From Humulus lupulus (Eukaryota > Streptophyta > Magnoliopsida > Rosales > Cannabaceae), in NCBI RefSeq assembly GCF_963169125.1, contig NC_084793.1:136130297-136194296 (forward strand): DNA of 64,000 nucleotides, given 5' to 3'. Numbering within the stretch: the first letter of the stretch is position 1; each line of letters starts with the position of its first letter. Below the pieces are notes generated by a model. The model was not told where the DNA came from, searched no databases, and saw only the letters and a program-made list of their open reading frames with translations. Shown here in pieces: positions 53,796 through 64,000 of the stretch. The position numbers were made by a program, and so were the translations under genes.

Positions 53796-54916
53796 TCACT
53801 CTTCAGCAACATAAACTGGGTCTTCAAGGTACATCACATGAACTTGCTCCTCCTCGGCCATTGACTCATAATAAGGCTTCAATCTCTGGCCATTCACCTT
53901 GAAAGACTTCCCCGTGCTTGGGCTTACAACTTCGACCGCTCCATGAGGAAAAAACCTTGGTAACAATGAACGGACCTAACCAGCGAGACTTCAACTTCCC
54001 TGGAAAGAGTTTAAGGCGAGAGTGATACATGAGGACTTTCTGACCTTCCACAAAGCTCTTCCGAAGAATATGTTTGTCATGAAAAGCTTTGGTTTTCTCC
54101 TTATAGATTTTCGCGCTCTCATATGCTTCATTGCGTATTTCTTCTAACTCATGCAATTGAAGCATTCTTTGTTGTCCTACAGCAACCGTGTCCAAGTTAC
54201 ACTTCTTTACAGCCCACCACGCCTTATGCTCTAGCTCCACCGGTAGATGGCAAGGTTTACCATACACCAACCGATAAGGTGACATACCGATAGGTGTTTT
54301 ATATGCCGTTCGATACGCCCACAAGGCATCATCAAGCCTTGTACTCCAATCTTTCCGGTTTGAATTTACAGTTTTCTCAAGGATCAATTTGATTTCACGA
54401 TTAGAAACCTCCGCTTGCCCGTTGGCTTGTGGATGATAAGCAGCTGTCACCTTGTGAGTTACACTATAGCGTCGAAACAATGCTTCTATACTCTTATTGC
54501 AAAAATGAGTGCCTCGATCACTAAGTATAGCCTTAGGTGTACCAAAACGCACAAAAATGTTAGAGCGAATGAAATCCACTACTGTTTTTGAATTGTCCGT
54601 TCTAGTTGCAATTTCTTCCACCCATTTAGACACATAGTCTACCGCCAATAAAATATATTCATAGCCGAAAGAGGATGGGAATGGTCCCATGAAATCCATA
54701 CCCCAAACATCAAAGATCTCAAGAATTAGTATGGGAGTTTGAGGCATTTGATCCTTGGCCGTTATGTTACCAACTCGTTGACAACGATCACATGCCTTAC
54801 AATAAGCATAAGCATCTTTGAAAATTGTGGGCCAATAGAAACCGCTGTCAAATATCTTACGAGCTGTCCTCTTAGGTCCAAAGTGTCCACCACAAGCATG
54901 ACAAAAAGCAAGGATG
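53796..54916 (-). pseudogene. Athila integrase (3' portion after solo LTR F)
   Basis: Zinc region CHACGG and [10 protein letters not shown] (54905-54770), then D in [11 protein letters not shown] in LSDRGTHF and E in GQAEVSNRE, all intact. The family blocks [30 protein letters not shown] and [15 protein letters not shown] follow. A one-base shift near 53947-53952, in a run of six A (plus strand), moves the last 50 codons to another phase; the natural stop is at 53796-53798. Otherwise the frame is open from the target duplication onward. Integrase inserts element DNA. Confidence 0.9.
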
Positions 54917-55729
54917 GAACGTGTTGACGGTGAGAACTCGTCAACGAAGTTAAGTTGGAAAAATTATCAAATTGAAATCGCTAATTAGAAAGCTACGAAA
55001 ACTTAAACAATGACTCAAGAACGATGGGATAACAACAATGGAGAATTCAGTATCTCATTCACACTAATATCTCTACTATAGTAAAATTTCCAACCCCTCT
55101 GCAGGTGGCCTTGGAATTCAATTTATAGTGGGCTCTAACGGCCTTAGGTACATAGTGGTCCAGGGGACCAAACGGTACAAACGTACTGTACTAGGGGAGT
55201 GGTTTCAGAGGTTGTGGCTGTACATCCCGTACAGGAGCAGGTGTCAGGGGGATGTCTCCACTACTTGTCTGTACTCCTTCTTGAGGTGTGGTAGCAGGCG
55301 TGGTGGCGCAGGAGGTAGTGGTGTCGGCTCTGACCCATGGCCATAGACGTACGGACCACGATCCTCGCTGGCACTGGCATCCGTACTTAGTACCCGGTCG
55401 TACAAATATGTCTCATTCGACTCGTTCCGGATCTACTAAGCATAGGGACTTTGAGGTTGTGAAAAAGGGGATCTTTGGTGTCTGTATTGGCCGTGGCGTT
55501 GAATAGGGGTCTTGGGCCCATGCGCATCAAATCACGGTGTGTCGGCCTCTTGAGAAGATGGCGGGCTGGTGGACCTCCCGGGGCGCGCACGCGGGACCTT
55601 GCGCGGCCTCGCGCACGGGGCGCCATTGGCGGCCTCGCAGCCTCCCTCGGCCCCGCGCATAGGCATGGTAGGAGTGGCCCAAGGGCCTCGCTGAATAGGG
55701 CGCCTCGCCCTATGGTGGCCTCGCAAAAT

Positions 55730-56180
55730 AAGGCACCTCGCCCCCTACGATGGCCTCGCGGAACAAGGCATCTCGCCCCTAGGGTGGCCTCGCTACATAA
55801 GGCACCTCACCCTCTAGGATGGCCTCGCGGAACAAGGCATCTCGCCCCTAGGGTGGCCTCGCTAAATAAGACACCTCGCCCCCCTACGATGGCCTCGCGG
55901 AACAAGGCATCTCGCCCCTAGGGTGGCCTCGCTACATAAGGCACCTCGCCCTCTAGGATGGCCTCGCGGAACAAGGCATCTCGCCCCTAGGGTGGCCTCG
56001 CTAAATAAGACACCTCGCCCCCCTACGATGGCCTCGCGGAACAAGGCATCTCGCCCCTAGGGTGGCCTCGCTACATAAGGCACCTCACCCTCTAGGATGG
56101 CCTCGCGGAACAAGGCATCTCGCCCCTAGGGTGGCCTCGCTAAATAAGGCACCTCGCCCCCTAGGATGGCCTCGCGGAAC
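55730..56180. repeat. 69-70 bp tandem array with a 139-bp higher-order step
   Basis: GGAACAAGGCATCTCG starts units near 55760, 55829, 55899, 55968, 56038 and 56107, with a seventh partial unit near 56176. Two versions alternate: one with CTACATAAGGCACC and CCCTCTAGGATGG, the other with CTAAATAAGACACC and CCCCCTACGATGG. Confidence 0.88.
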
Positions 56181-56186
56181 AGGGTC

Positions 56187-56409
56187 CTCGCGAGACGGGG
56201 TGGTCTCGCGGATCGGGGGGCCTCGCCACTTGGTGGCCTCGCGGGAGGCGACTTGGTGGCCTCGCGGAAGAGCATTCTCGCGAGACGGGGCGGTCTCGCG
56301 GATCAGGGGGGCCTCGCCACTTGATGGCCTCGCGGAAGGCGACTCGGTGGCCTCGCGGAAGAGCATCCTCGCGAGACGGGCGGTCTCGCGGATCAGGGGG
56401 GGGGGGGGG
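56187..56409. repeat. 90-91 bp tandem repeat ending in a G14 run
   Basis: CTCGCGAGACGGG at 56187, 56277 and 56368; each unit has GGTCTCGCGGATC and GGCCTCGC. A run of about 14 G follows at 56396-56409. Confidence 0.85.
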
Positions 56410-56465
56410 AGTACGCCCAGGTGACTACCTTGCATTTCCCCTTGATGAGATTATGAGCATCAACA

Positions 56466-57101
56466 GAACGAAATTCAGATTCCGGTACACACCTACGAAT
56501 GATTTGATCAGTACAATACTTCCAAAGATAAGGTTCATCCCATATATAGTGGCGAGCATCATGCTTAATCTTGTTCCGTTGTGCTTGTGTGAGATCACTT
56601 GGTAACTCCTTTGAAGCAAGGTAGTTTACAATGTCGGCATACCAAGGAATAACTTCTTGCATGGCAAGGAGTTGCTCATCTGGAAACCGCTCATGCAATG
56701 GTAAGAACTCCTCCTCCCGAATCAACCGACTCAAGTGATCAGCCACTAGATTTTCCGAGCCGCTTTTATCTTTTATCTCCAAGTCAAACTCTTGTAACAA
56801 TAAAATCCACCGAATAAGTCTTGGTTTTGCCTCCTTCTTTGCTAGCAAATATTTAAGAGCAGCATGGTCGGTATATATGATTACTTTCGTCCCAATCAAA
56901 TAAGAACGAAACTTCTCCAAAGCATAGATAACCGCCAATAGTTCCTTCTCAGTGGTAGAGTAATTTAACTGTGCATCATTTAGAGTTCTAGAAGCATAGT
57001 AAATCACATGAGGAAGCTTACCAACCCGCTGCCCTAGGACTGCACCCACTGCATAATCACTAGCGTCACACATTAGCTCAAAAGGCAACTCCCAATTTGG
57101 T
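56466..57101 (-). pseudogene. Athila RNase H, cut by solo LTR F
   Basis: [16 protein letters not shown] (first Asp), [16 protein letters not shown] (Glu), [13 protein letters not shown] (Asp) and [11 protein letters not shown] (Asp) are all present. The chain then goes on towards the integrase zinc domain ([12 protein letters not shown]) and is cut at the target site 56466-56470. A single TAG (57104-57106), likely a CAG change, separates it from the RT frame in the same phase. The open frame continues into the solo LTR to 56393 but those last residues are not Athila. Confidence 0.9.
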
Positions 57102-57103
57102 GG

Positions 57104-60100
57104 CTAGATAATAGGAGCTGTAGTCAACGATTCTTTCAATATGTTAAAGGCCAGTAGACACTTCTCATCAAACTCGAACTTAACATCTTTTTGGAGGAGC
57201 TTGCACAGTGGTGTAGAGATTTTAGAGAAGTCCTTTATAAATCGTCGATAGAAACCCGCATGACCAAGAAACGACCGTATTTCCTTGACACTAGATGGAG
57301 GTGGTAAAGACCGAATGAGATCAACTTTGGCCTTGTCCACTTCAATTCCTTTTTCCGAGATAACATGTCCCAAAACAATCCCCTGCTGTACCATAAAATG
57401 GCATTTCTCCCAATTCAAAACTAGATTGGTCTCAATGCAGCGTTTGAGAACCAAAGTAAGATTATGCAGGCATTTATCAAATGAATCGCCATATACACTG
57501 AAATCATCCATGAATACCTCAATAATGCTCTCAATGTAATCTGAAAAGATACTAACCATACATCTCTGAAATGTAGCAGGAGCGTTGCATAAACCGAATG
57601 GCATTCTCCGAAAAGAAAATGTGCCAAAGGGACATGTGAAGGTCGTCTTCTCCTGGTCTTCTGGGGCTATGACAATCTGATTATACCCCGAATAACCATC
57701 TAAGAAACAGTAATAGGGGTGGCCAGCCAATCTCTCGAGCATCTGATCAATGAATGGTAGGGGGAAGTGATCCTTCCGAGTTGTTGAATTTAGCTTGCGG
57801 TAATCAATACACACCCGCCACCCTGTTTGAACTCGAGTTGGGACCAGCTCATTCTCCTTATTCTTCACCACAGTAATGCCAGACTTCTTGGGTACCACTT
57901 GAACTGGACTCACCCATTTACTGTCAGAGATTGGGTAAATCACACCCACACTAAGGAGCTTCAGAATCTCCTTCTTCACAACTTCCATCATTGGTGGGTT
58001 TAATCTCCGTTGCGCCTCACGTGTTGGTTTAAACCCTTCTTCAAGTAAAATTCGGTGCATGCACATGGAAGGGCTAATCCCCTTAATATCCGCAATAGAC
58101 CAACCAATGGCTGTTTTATACTCTCGGAGTACTCTCATTAATTTTTCTTCTTGGCCTTGGTTAAGATTTCTTGCAATTATAACAGGAAGTGTCTCGTTCT
58201 TCCCCAAGTAAACATATTTGAGATGCTCCGGGAGAGGCTTCAATTCAAGTGTAGGAGCTTCAATAATTGACGGCTGCAATTTCTCATTAGAAATCGGCAA
58301 ATCAAGAAATGCAACCTTCTTAAAAGTCTTGTCAAAACCACTATTGAGTGTGGTTATGACATCCATGATCTCATGAGACAAATCTTCATCGGTCAACACA
58401 AGATGCTCTCTCAACACAACCTCCAAATCATCTTCACTATGCAAATCTAAAACTCGTTGAGAAAGACTATCCAACACATCAATAGAGTAAACAGCGTGCA
58501 CATCACTTGGATATCTCATAGCCTCAAAAATATTAAATCGAATAGTCTCCCCATCAAATTCCATGGTCAACGTACCGTCATGCACATCAATTTTAGTTCT
58601 CGCAGTTTTCATGAATGGCCTTCCCAACAAAATTGGAGTGGAGCATGGAATAGATTCATCTTCCATATCAAGAACATAAAAATCAGCCGGAAACACCAAT
58701 TCATTAACTTGAACTAAAACATCTTCTATTACACCCCTGGGATAAGCATTCGACCTATCAGCAAGTTGAATAATCACCCCTGTTTCTTCAAGTGGACCGA
58801 GATTCAATGAAGCATAAATGGAGAATGGCATGACATTGATAGAGGCTCCCAAATCCAACATACACCGCTCAATTCTTTTATTCCCAATAGTGCAAGGGAT
58901 AGTAAAAGTACCAGGATCCTTACACTTTGGTGGAAGCTTCTTTTGTAGAACTGCGGAAACATTCTCCCCCACACTAACTTTTTCATTACCCCTCAACTTA
59001 CGCTTATTAGTGCACAACTCTTTCAGAAACTTGGCATAGCGCGACACTTGTTTAATAGCGTCAAGAAGAGGAATATTCACTTCTACCTTTCGGAATGTAT
59101 CAAGAATCTCCTTGTCAACCTCTTCCTTTTTAGTCTTTTTCAGTCTGCTTGGGAAAGGAGGTGGAATGACAATAGTAGGCTTAGGGCTGAGTTGTGTAGG
59201 GGTGGTTGGCTTTGGTGGAACATCATCATTGACTGAGCAATCAACTTGTGGCTTGGATGACAATGTACTGGGCACTGGAGGATTAGGTGGATCATATTGC
59301 GTCCCACTACGCAAAGTTACTGCACTAGCATTCTCTTTGGGATTCATCTCAGGTTGTGAAGGCAATTTATTAGACAGATGAGCCTCCAACCGGTTATATG
59401 ATGCCGCTAATTGTCCCACCTGATTCTCCAAACTCTTGATGGAAGCTTGGGTGGTTTGCTGAAATTGAAGAGTATTTGTGGCAAGGGCATTGATTAAATC
59501 CTCAGTAGAAGGTTTAGCATTTGGTGGTGGAGCAGCCTGCGGTGGTTGTGATGGTCTAGGTACATAATTATTTTGAGACCTCTGTTGTGTAGTGAACCCA
59601 GGTGGTCTTGCTGCTGTTGGTTGTGGAGCTAGTTGTTGTTGATTCCCATGTCGAAGGTTTGGATGATCACGCCAGCCAGGATTATAGGTTTGTGAAAATG
59701 GTTCATAATACATTTGACGTAATTGACCAGGAAAATTTCCTACAGCGTTAACACCCGCCGTTTCTCCCTCTACTAGAATGGGGCACGTATCAGTAGGGTG
59801 CCCCACTACTTGACAGATTCCACATGGCCGCACCTGTTGGCCCAAAGCTAATTGTTGTACCACTGAAGTCAGTTGCGCTATCTGTTGACCAAGTTGATTA
59901 TCAATAGTAGTTTGCACCTCGTTAACCTTTCTTGAAGATGACATATGCTCCTGGCGAGTGCCAAACTGTTGGGAATTAGCTGCCATATTAGAAATCAAGC
60001 TCCTGGCTGCTGCAGGAGTCTTGTCCACTAGTGCCCCTCCACTGGCTGCATCAATCATACTTCTGTCCAACGGCAGTAATCCCTCATAGAAATATTGAAT

Positions 60101-60802
60101 CAATAGTTGCTCACTGATCTGATGGTGAGGACAACTAGCACACAACCGCTTAAAGCGCTCCCAGTAATCATAGAGTGATTCTCCCACAGCCTGCCTGATG
60201 CCACAAATTTCTTTCCTTATACTCCCCACTTTAGACGCTGGAAAATACCGCTCCAAAAACAAGGTCTTCATAGTGTTCCAGGTCTCCACAGTACCAGGGG
60301 GGAGATAATACATCCACTCCTTTGCTGAATCCTTTAGAGAGAAAGGAAAAGCTCGGAGTTTTATCTGTTCTTCTGTCACTGAGGCTGGCTTCATACTGGA
60401 GCATACAATATGGAACTCCTTGAGGTGATTATTCGGATCCTCACCAGGCAGCCCATGGAACGATGGAAATAGATGAATGAGGCCCGACTTAAGCTCAAAA
60501 TTCACATCAAGAGGTGCATATTGAATGCATAGCGGTTGTTGATCAATATCTGGCGCAGCCAACTCTTTCAACGTCCTATTTTGTGCCATATCTCTGTAAG
60601 ATGTAATAGAATCGTCTGAATCTGAGTCGTGAGACAATAAGGGCACTTTCACAGGATCCACTTGATGAGCAAGACGTTGAAAGAGTGGATTATCAGTAAT
60701 AGTCCGCGAAGTCCGAGAAGAAGATGAAGTATCAAGATACTGTTTGATTGCCTCCAACCTATTCTGAGTGTCTTCGCCAGACATATAACTCTGAGATGCC
60801 AA
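57104..60802 (-). pseudogene. gag-pol: Athila gag-protease-reverse transcriptase, 1232 codons open
   Basis: Starts at the ATG 60802, about 57 bases inside the PBS. Gag core is at residues about 90-270 (HLKEFHIVCSSM, AFPFSLKDSAKEWMYYLP, FLERYFPASK). A CCHC knuckle, CGICQVVGHPTDTC, lies near residue 330 and a proline/glutamine-rich linker follows. The protease LDLGASINVMPFSIY is near residue 655; D-L-G is usual in Athila. RT has CIDYRKLNSTTRKDHFPLP, FLDGYSGYNQI, FGLCNAPATFQRCM and the active site VFMDDFSVYG near residue 1110. It makes the particle and copies the RNA. The only lesion is the terminal TAG at 57104. Confidence 0.92.
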
Positions 60803-60858
60803 GAGAAATCAAGTTAGTAAGCGTAAACCAATATGAATAATAAAAAGAATTAAATAGT

Positions 60859-60876
60859 TCCCCGGCAACAGCGCCA
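60859..60876 (-). other. Primer binding site of Athila, tRNA-Asp type
   Basis: Reverse of TGGCGCTGTTGCCGGGGA, six bases from the right LTR. This is the usual Athila PBS. Confidence 0.88.
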
Positions 60877-60882
60877 AAAATT

Positions 60883-62375
60883 TGATGCGTGTCGTATTGC
60901 GTACCAAATTTAACAAATATTTTATTTACTCTAAAACCAATTATTTAGTATAACGACAAATAGAGGTCGAACCCAAGGGAACTATATTCAGTTTATTATT
61001 CACAAAAGCTTAACAAAGTTAAATTGGAAAGGGGGGTTTTAGAAAGTAAAAGTAAAAGCAAGAATTATAAAAACAATTAATAGCAAGAAGAGATTAACAA
61101 CGATTTTAAAGACAGTTAAGAATTATTCTCCACCTCAGACAATCATGCATGAATATCAATAATGAATATTATTCCGATTCCCAATTAAACTATTAACCAT
61201 GTAGATAACGCTTAAGCAGTCAATTATCCCAATCTCCCTATCACAATCAATTACGGCTAAGCGCTCAATAATCAATTCTTTTTACCAAACAACAAATCTA
61301 TTAAGCATACGATTCATTCAATTTGGGAAAAGCATTAACAACAGTGGAGATAGGTTAATCTAGGCAATAAATCAATGAAGCATTTAATTCATTTAACCTA
61401 GGTTCTATTCTTCATCACAATCAACAATGTTTTTGACCACATCATCAATTGCAATTTATCACAAACACTTAGAATCCTAAACTATTAGGTGAATAGAAAT
61501 TCTAAGATGACAGTAAAATAATGCAAGCCCTAATTAGTTGTACACCCTAACAAGGAATCACAATATTTCATACAATAGGCATAGAAGAATAGAAGCAATT
61601 TAACATTATGGAAATCAAGAACAATATTCACATCTCAAATCAAACATTCATGTCTGGGTTTTGAATAACCCTTAACCTAAAAGAAACTTAGCCAACAATC
61701 ATGATTAAAAACATAACCAGAATCAAAGAATAAAAGAGTTCAGAGAAGAAGAAAACTATTGAAAAGGTTGACTGCGATCCTCCTTCTTCTCCTCCGCTCT
61801 CTCTGTGTTCCTCTCTCTAAAATCGTGTATCTCAAACTTAATTCACGAATATGACCTAATCCCCCTTTTATTTCCCGTCTAAAAATTAAGAAAAATCAAA
61901 TTTGGATTTGAATTTTAACGCGCGCCGCGGCAGCCATATTTCCTTGCCGCGGCACGAGGCTTCAGATATGCGATATGGGCTTTGCGTGCCGCGGTATGCA
62001 ACTTTCCTTGCCGCGGCACGAGACTCTCTGTTTCTCTTGTAGCGGCAGGGACTTTTCTCTGTAGCGGCAAGGACCTTTCTGATTTCCCTCGTAGCGGCAG
62101 GGACTTTTCCCTGTAGCGGCAAGCTCTCAGATTTATGTACTTTTGTTCTTTTCTCGATTTTTTTCCTCTTTAACACTTTACTCCAATGGTTAGAATCCTA
62201 CAAAATCATCATTCAACCAAAAATCATCAAAAATATACAATTATCCTTAAAAATAATAATTTAGATTAAATGAATCAAATTAACAAAACGATTCTAACTA
62301 TCCCCAAACACACTACTTATGAACACAAAATCTGATAAGTAGAAAGGTAAATTTTATACAAAAATATACTTATCA
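60883..62375 (-). repeat. 5' (right) LTR of Athila, 1493 bp
   Basis: Nearly identical to 46493-47986. The CCGCGG/TAGCGGCA word block is at 61927-62130. It ends ACTTATCA before the target copy ATAAT. Confidence 0.93.
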
Positions 62376-62380
62376 ATAAT

Positions 62381-62917
62381 CTAATGGAAGAGAAGAAAAC
62401 ACCAAGGATTTATAGTGGTTCGGCCCCAAAAGATGGTAATGACCTACGTCCACTTAGTGCTATCATTAAGATTGAATCTTAAAGCAGTGATCAAAGAACT
62501 AGGTTTCTTGAGTTTCACAAACCTTGGATGAAATACAATAAAATGATGGATAATTGCACTATAGCTCTCTCTTTTTCTCTATCTTAGCAAAAAGATCCAG
62601 GAATCAAAAGTCCCTTCCTTGAGCTATTTCATGTATATTTATAGGCTCAAGGAGGGATACATATGCCAACGTGCCCTATCTTTCCTTAATAATCGCGTAT
62701 CAAGATAATAATGAATAAATATTCCATGAAATTATTATAAGATTATAGTTTAAGAAGGAAATAAATCAGGTTGTACGACCAGCCTGGTCGTATGTAAAAA
62801 TTAACCCCTGGCGAAGCGATGTGCTTCTGGTTGATAGTCGAGTAGTACTTCTGCCACGTGTCAACTACGTGTGAGAAATCCTTGCCACGTCATCTCCAGC
62901 CATTTTTAGGGTAAACA
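62381..62917 (-). repeat. 5' (right) LTR of Tat, segment 2
   Basis: Resumes at CTAATGGAAGAGAAG as in the left LTR (35450) and ends GGGTAAACA. TATA box CCTATAAATATACA (minus strand) lies near 62632-62645. Confidence 0.92.
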
Positions 62918-62922
62918 GATAC

Positions 62923-64000
62923 CAATTTATCTTAGTTAATAAATCTACCATAATTTCTCTTTTCTTCTAAAAAATACATAACTTGTGAAACTATCCAAAA
63001 TTGACCTAATCACCTTTGATAGTTCTAGATGATTTTATCCAAGTTACAATGGGGACCATGGGCCTATGAAATCAAACTCCAATAATTTATCATAAATCTA
63101 ACAAATAAATTTACTAACTTATTAATTCCTCGTGACTCCACTATAGACTCGGAATTGCACCCTTGAATTCATAGAACACTCTATAACAAATATAGATACG
63201 ATATTATTTATCCATTGTTACAACCATAATTTTCACTCAATCCTCTATAGATGGTCTACAATGAGATAAGACTAAAATACCGTTTTACCCATCATTGTAT
63301 TTTATCCTTAAAACACTTAGTTCCTTGTAAATGATAGTTTAGTAAACTAATTTAATTACTGAAATGAGATCTCCAACATTTAACACCTTGAACCAAACTA
63401 AAAGGAAACCATCATTTAACTTCTTCATCAGAAGCTATAGATGTTCATATCTATGATTAACACTCCCACTCAATTATACTACCGAGTTCCCAAGATGTAA
63501 GTATGGGCTAGTCCGTAGGGTAACTGGTAACGAACAAGTCAAAGAACTCAAATAATACAATAAGTTAGAATACTAAGCACTCAGAATTGAGATTGAATTG
63601 ACCTATGGTCAACTATATGATATGACTAGAATAGATAATAACGGTATGTTTACTTATCTTATCAACTGTCAATATCGGTCCGGTTCGATGTAATAAATAC
63701 ATCCGATCTTATCTACTTTGCTAATGTTCTAGAAAGAACACAAGACTAAAATGTGTAAGTAGATCATATCATAGATTGGCAAGTAAGAGTAAATCATGTG
63801 CACTGACTAATCTTAGGACTAACTTATTTTGAACATATAATCATATTTATATTCCACTGTGATTACATCACTATAAATACGATTAGCTATATGCTCAGGA
63901 TTTAATAGAAGTTTATATTAAGCAAATAATTATGAAAATAAAACATGTGAGCAAAGTGATTGACCGAGTCAAAAAATGATTTCTATTCTTTTATTGATAA
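62923..64000 (-). repeat. 5' (right) LTR of Copia, segment 3, runs off the window
   Basis: Continues from segment 2 after the GATAC duplication (CAATTTATCTTAG as in the left LTR at about 22198). Only one copy of the 332-bp unit is present. The last base shown matches 23641 of the left LTR, so about 55 bases remain outside. Confidence 0.88.

Larger units (their letters stand above)
54922..56465 (-). mobile_element. Solo LTR F, 1544 bp, TSD GAACG
   Basis: Begins TGTTGACGGTG and ends AGCATCAACA; GAACG stands on both sides (54917-54921 and 56466-56470). A minus-strand TATA-like CACTATAAATTG lies at 55119-55131, so its sense is taken as minus. The middle is a CG-rich tandem array (55730-56409). 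The lineage is unknown; ends TGTTGA/TCAACA resemble Tat LTRs. It sits in Athila pol between RNase H and integrase. Open frames inside are repeat artefacts. Confidence 0.9.
46493..62375 (-). mobile_element. Ty3/Gypsy Athila-like element, reverse, TSD ATAAT
   Basis: ATAAT lies at 46488-46492 and 62376-62380. LTRs are 46493-47986 and 60883-62375, starting TGATGCGTGTCG and ending ACTTATCA. PBS is tRNA-Asp type. Minus-strand genes are gag-PR-RT, RNase H, IN and an extra ORF after pol. About ten differences in 1493 bp separate the LTRs, so insertion was recent. The pol is split by solo LTR F, and the 3' region is rearranged (49082-52416). Confidence 0.93.
35375..62917 (-). mobile_element. Ty3/Gypsy Tat/Retand-like element, reverse, TSD GATAC
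   Basis: Flanked by GATAC (35370-35374 and 62918-62922). Left LTR 35375-35987 (613 bp). The right LTR is 46417-46492 plus 62381-62917, also 613 bp once the nested Athila and one target copy are set aside. The minus strand carries gag, PR, RT, RNase H, a second RNase H and IN. The plus strand carries an antisense multi-exon gene next to the 3' LTR. Two RNase H domains and an extra antisense ORF are known traits of Tat/Retand elements. About 17 differences between LTRs suggest a moderately young insertion. Confidence 0.92.
21476..64000 (-). mobile_element. Ty1/Copia element, reverse, carrying four nested insertions
   Basis: Left (3') LTR 21476-23695; gag-pol 27527-23720 on the minus strand in the Copia order PR-IN-RT-RNase H; long leader; reverse PBS 32196-32210; right (5') LTR starting at 32211. 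The right LTR is split by solo LTR E and a Tat element and resumes at 62923. It is still running at 64000; comparison with the left LTR puts its end about 55 bases further on. A second solo LTR (D) lies in the leader. Pol domains resemble Tork/Angela-type elements, but this was not tested. Coding parts are broken. Confidence 0.9.

Noticed and set aside
55500..56410. CG-rich block as bacterial or organelle DNA
   Set aside because: It is a tandem array inside an LTR with an exact target duplication; no bacterial gene is present.
55475..56435. Several overlapping open frames on both strands in CG-rich DNA
   Set aside because: They follow the 69-70 and 90-bp repeats, show no domain and lie inside a solo LTR.
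1..64000. tRNA genes
   Set aside because: Only short PBS sequences complementary to tRNA ends were seen; no full cloverleaf was recognised.

Overview
The window looks like repeat-rich intergenic DNA from a plant nuclear genome, probably a eudicot; the species cannot be named from this sequence. I found no convincing host gene. Almost every base belongs to LTR retrotransposons or their remains: Ty3/Gypsy chromoviruses (Tekay/Reina-like, chromodomain integrase), Gypsy Tat/Retand-like and Athila-like elements, Ty1/Copia, and a Cassandra-type TRIM whose LTR carries 5S rRNA-like sequence. Most protein-coding stretches are broken by stops and frameshifts and are annotated as pseudogenes.

Layout. 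1-7303: a chromovirus on the + strand (end of the 5' LTR, PBS, decayed gag-pol with chromodomain, PPT, full 3' LTR). 7304-7652: unassigned. 7653-13041: a patchwork of fragments (chromovirus LTR tip, two Copia LTR pieces in opposite orientations, a Tat PR-RT fragment, and an LTR-like piece with a 313-bp tandem duplication). 13042-20804: reverse-strand chromovirus LTRs A and B, a complete solo LTR (C, TSD GTAAC) inside B, and a protease fragment joined directly to LTR B. 20805-21475: Cassandra-like TRIM, interrupted by the next element.

21476 to beyond 64000 is one reverse-strand Copia element, greatly inflated by insertions. Its internal region holds a reverse solo LTR (D, 28371-30666, TSD ACAAA). 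Its 5' LTR holds a forward solo LTR (E, 32233-34667, TSD AGGAT) and a whole Tat/Retand element (35375-62917, TSD GATAC, reverse). The Tat element carries gag-PR-RT-RNH-aRNH-IN on the minus strand and a multi-exon antisense gene on the plus strand between pol and its 3' LTR. Its 5' LTR is split by a whole Athila element (46493-62375, TSD ATAAT, reverse). The Athila pol is split by another solo LTR (F, 54922-56465, TSD GAACG), and its 3' third contains an inversion bounded by two inverted duplications with about 1.8 kb of foreign filler. The readable nesting is chromovirus B > Cassandra > Copia > Tat > Athila > solo LTR F, six levels.

How the parts work together. In each autonomous element gag makes the particle, PR matures it, RT/RNase H copies RNA primed by a host tRNA at the PBS, and IN inserts the DNA, leaving the 5-bp duplications seen here. 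The Athila and Tat copies are the youngest complete elements by LTR similarity (about 10 differences in 1493 bp and about 17 in 613 bp, counted by eye). The 5' chromovirus is old and shows directional G-to-A/C-to-T decay, including loss of catalytic residues in three enzymes.

The most unusual pattern is that several unrelated families carry clusters of short CG-dense words, several perfectly palindromic, in LTR or leader sequence, with a different word in each family. The antisense spliced gene of the Tat element and the inverted Athila 3' region are the other main points. All alignments, counts and lineage names come from reading by eye; no search was run.
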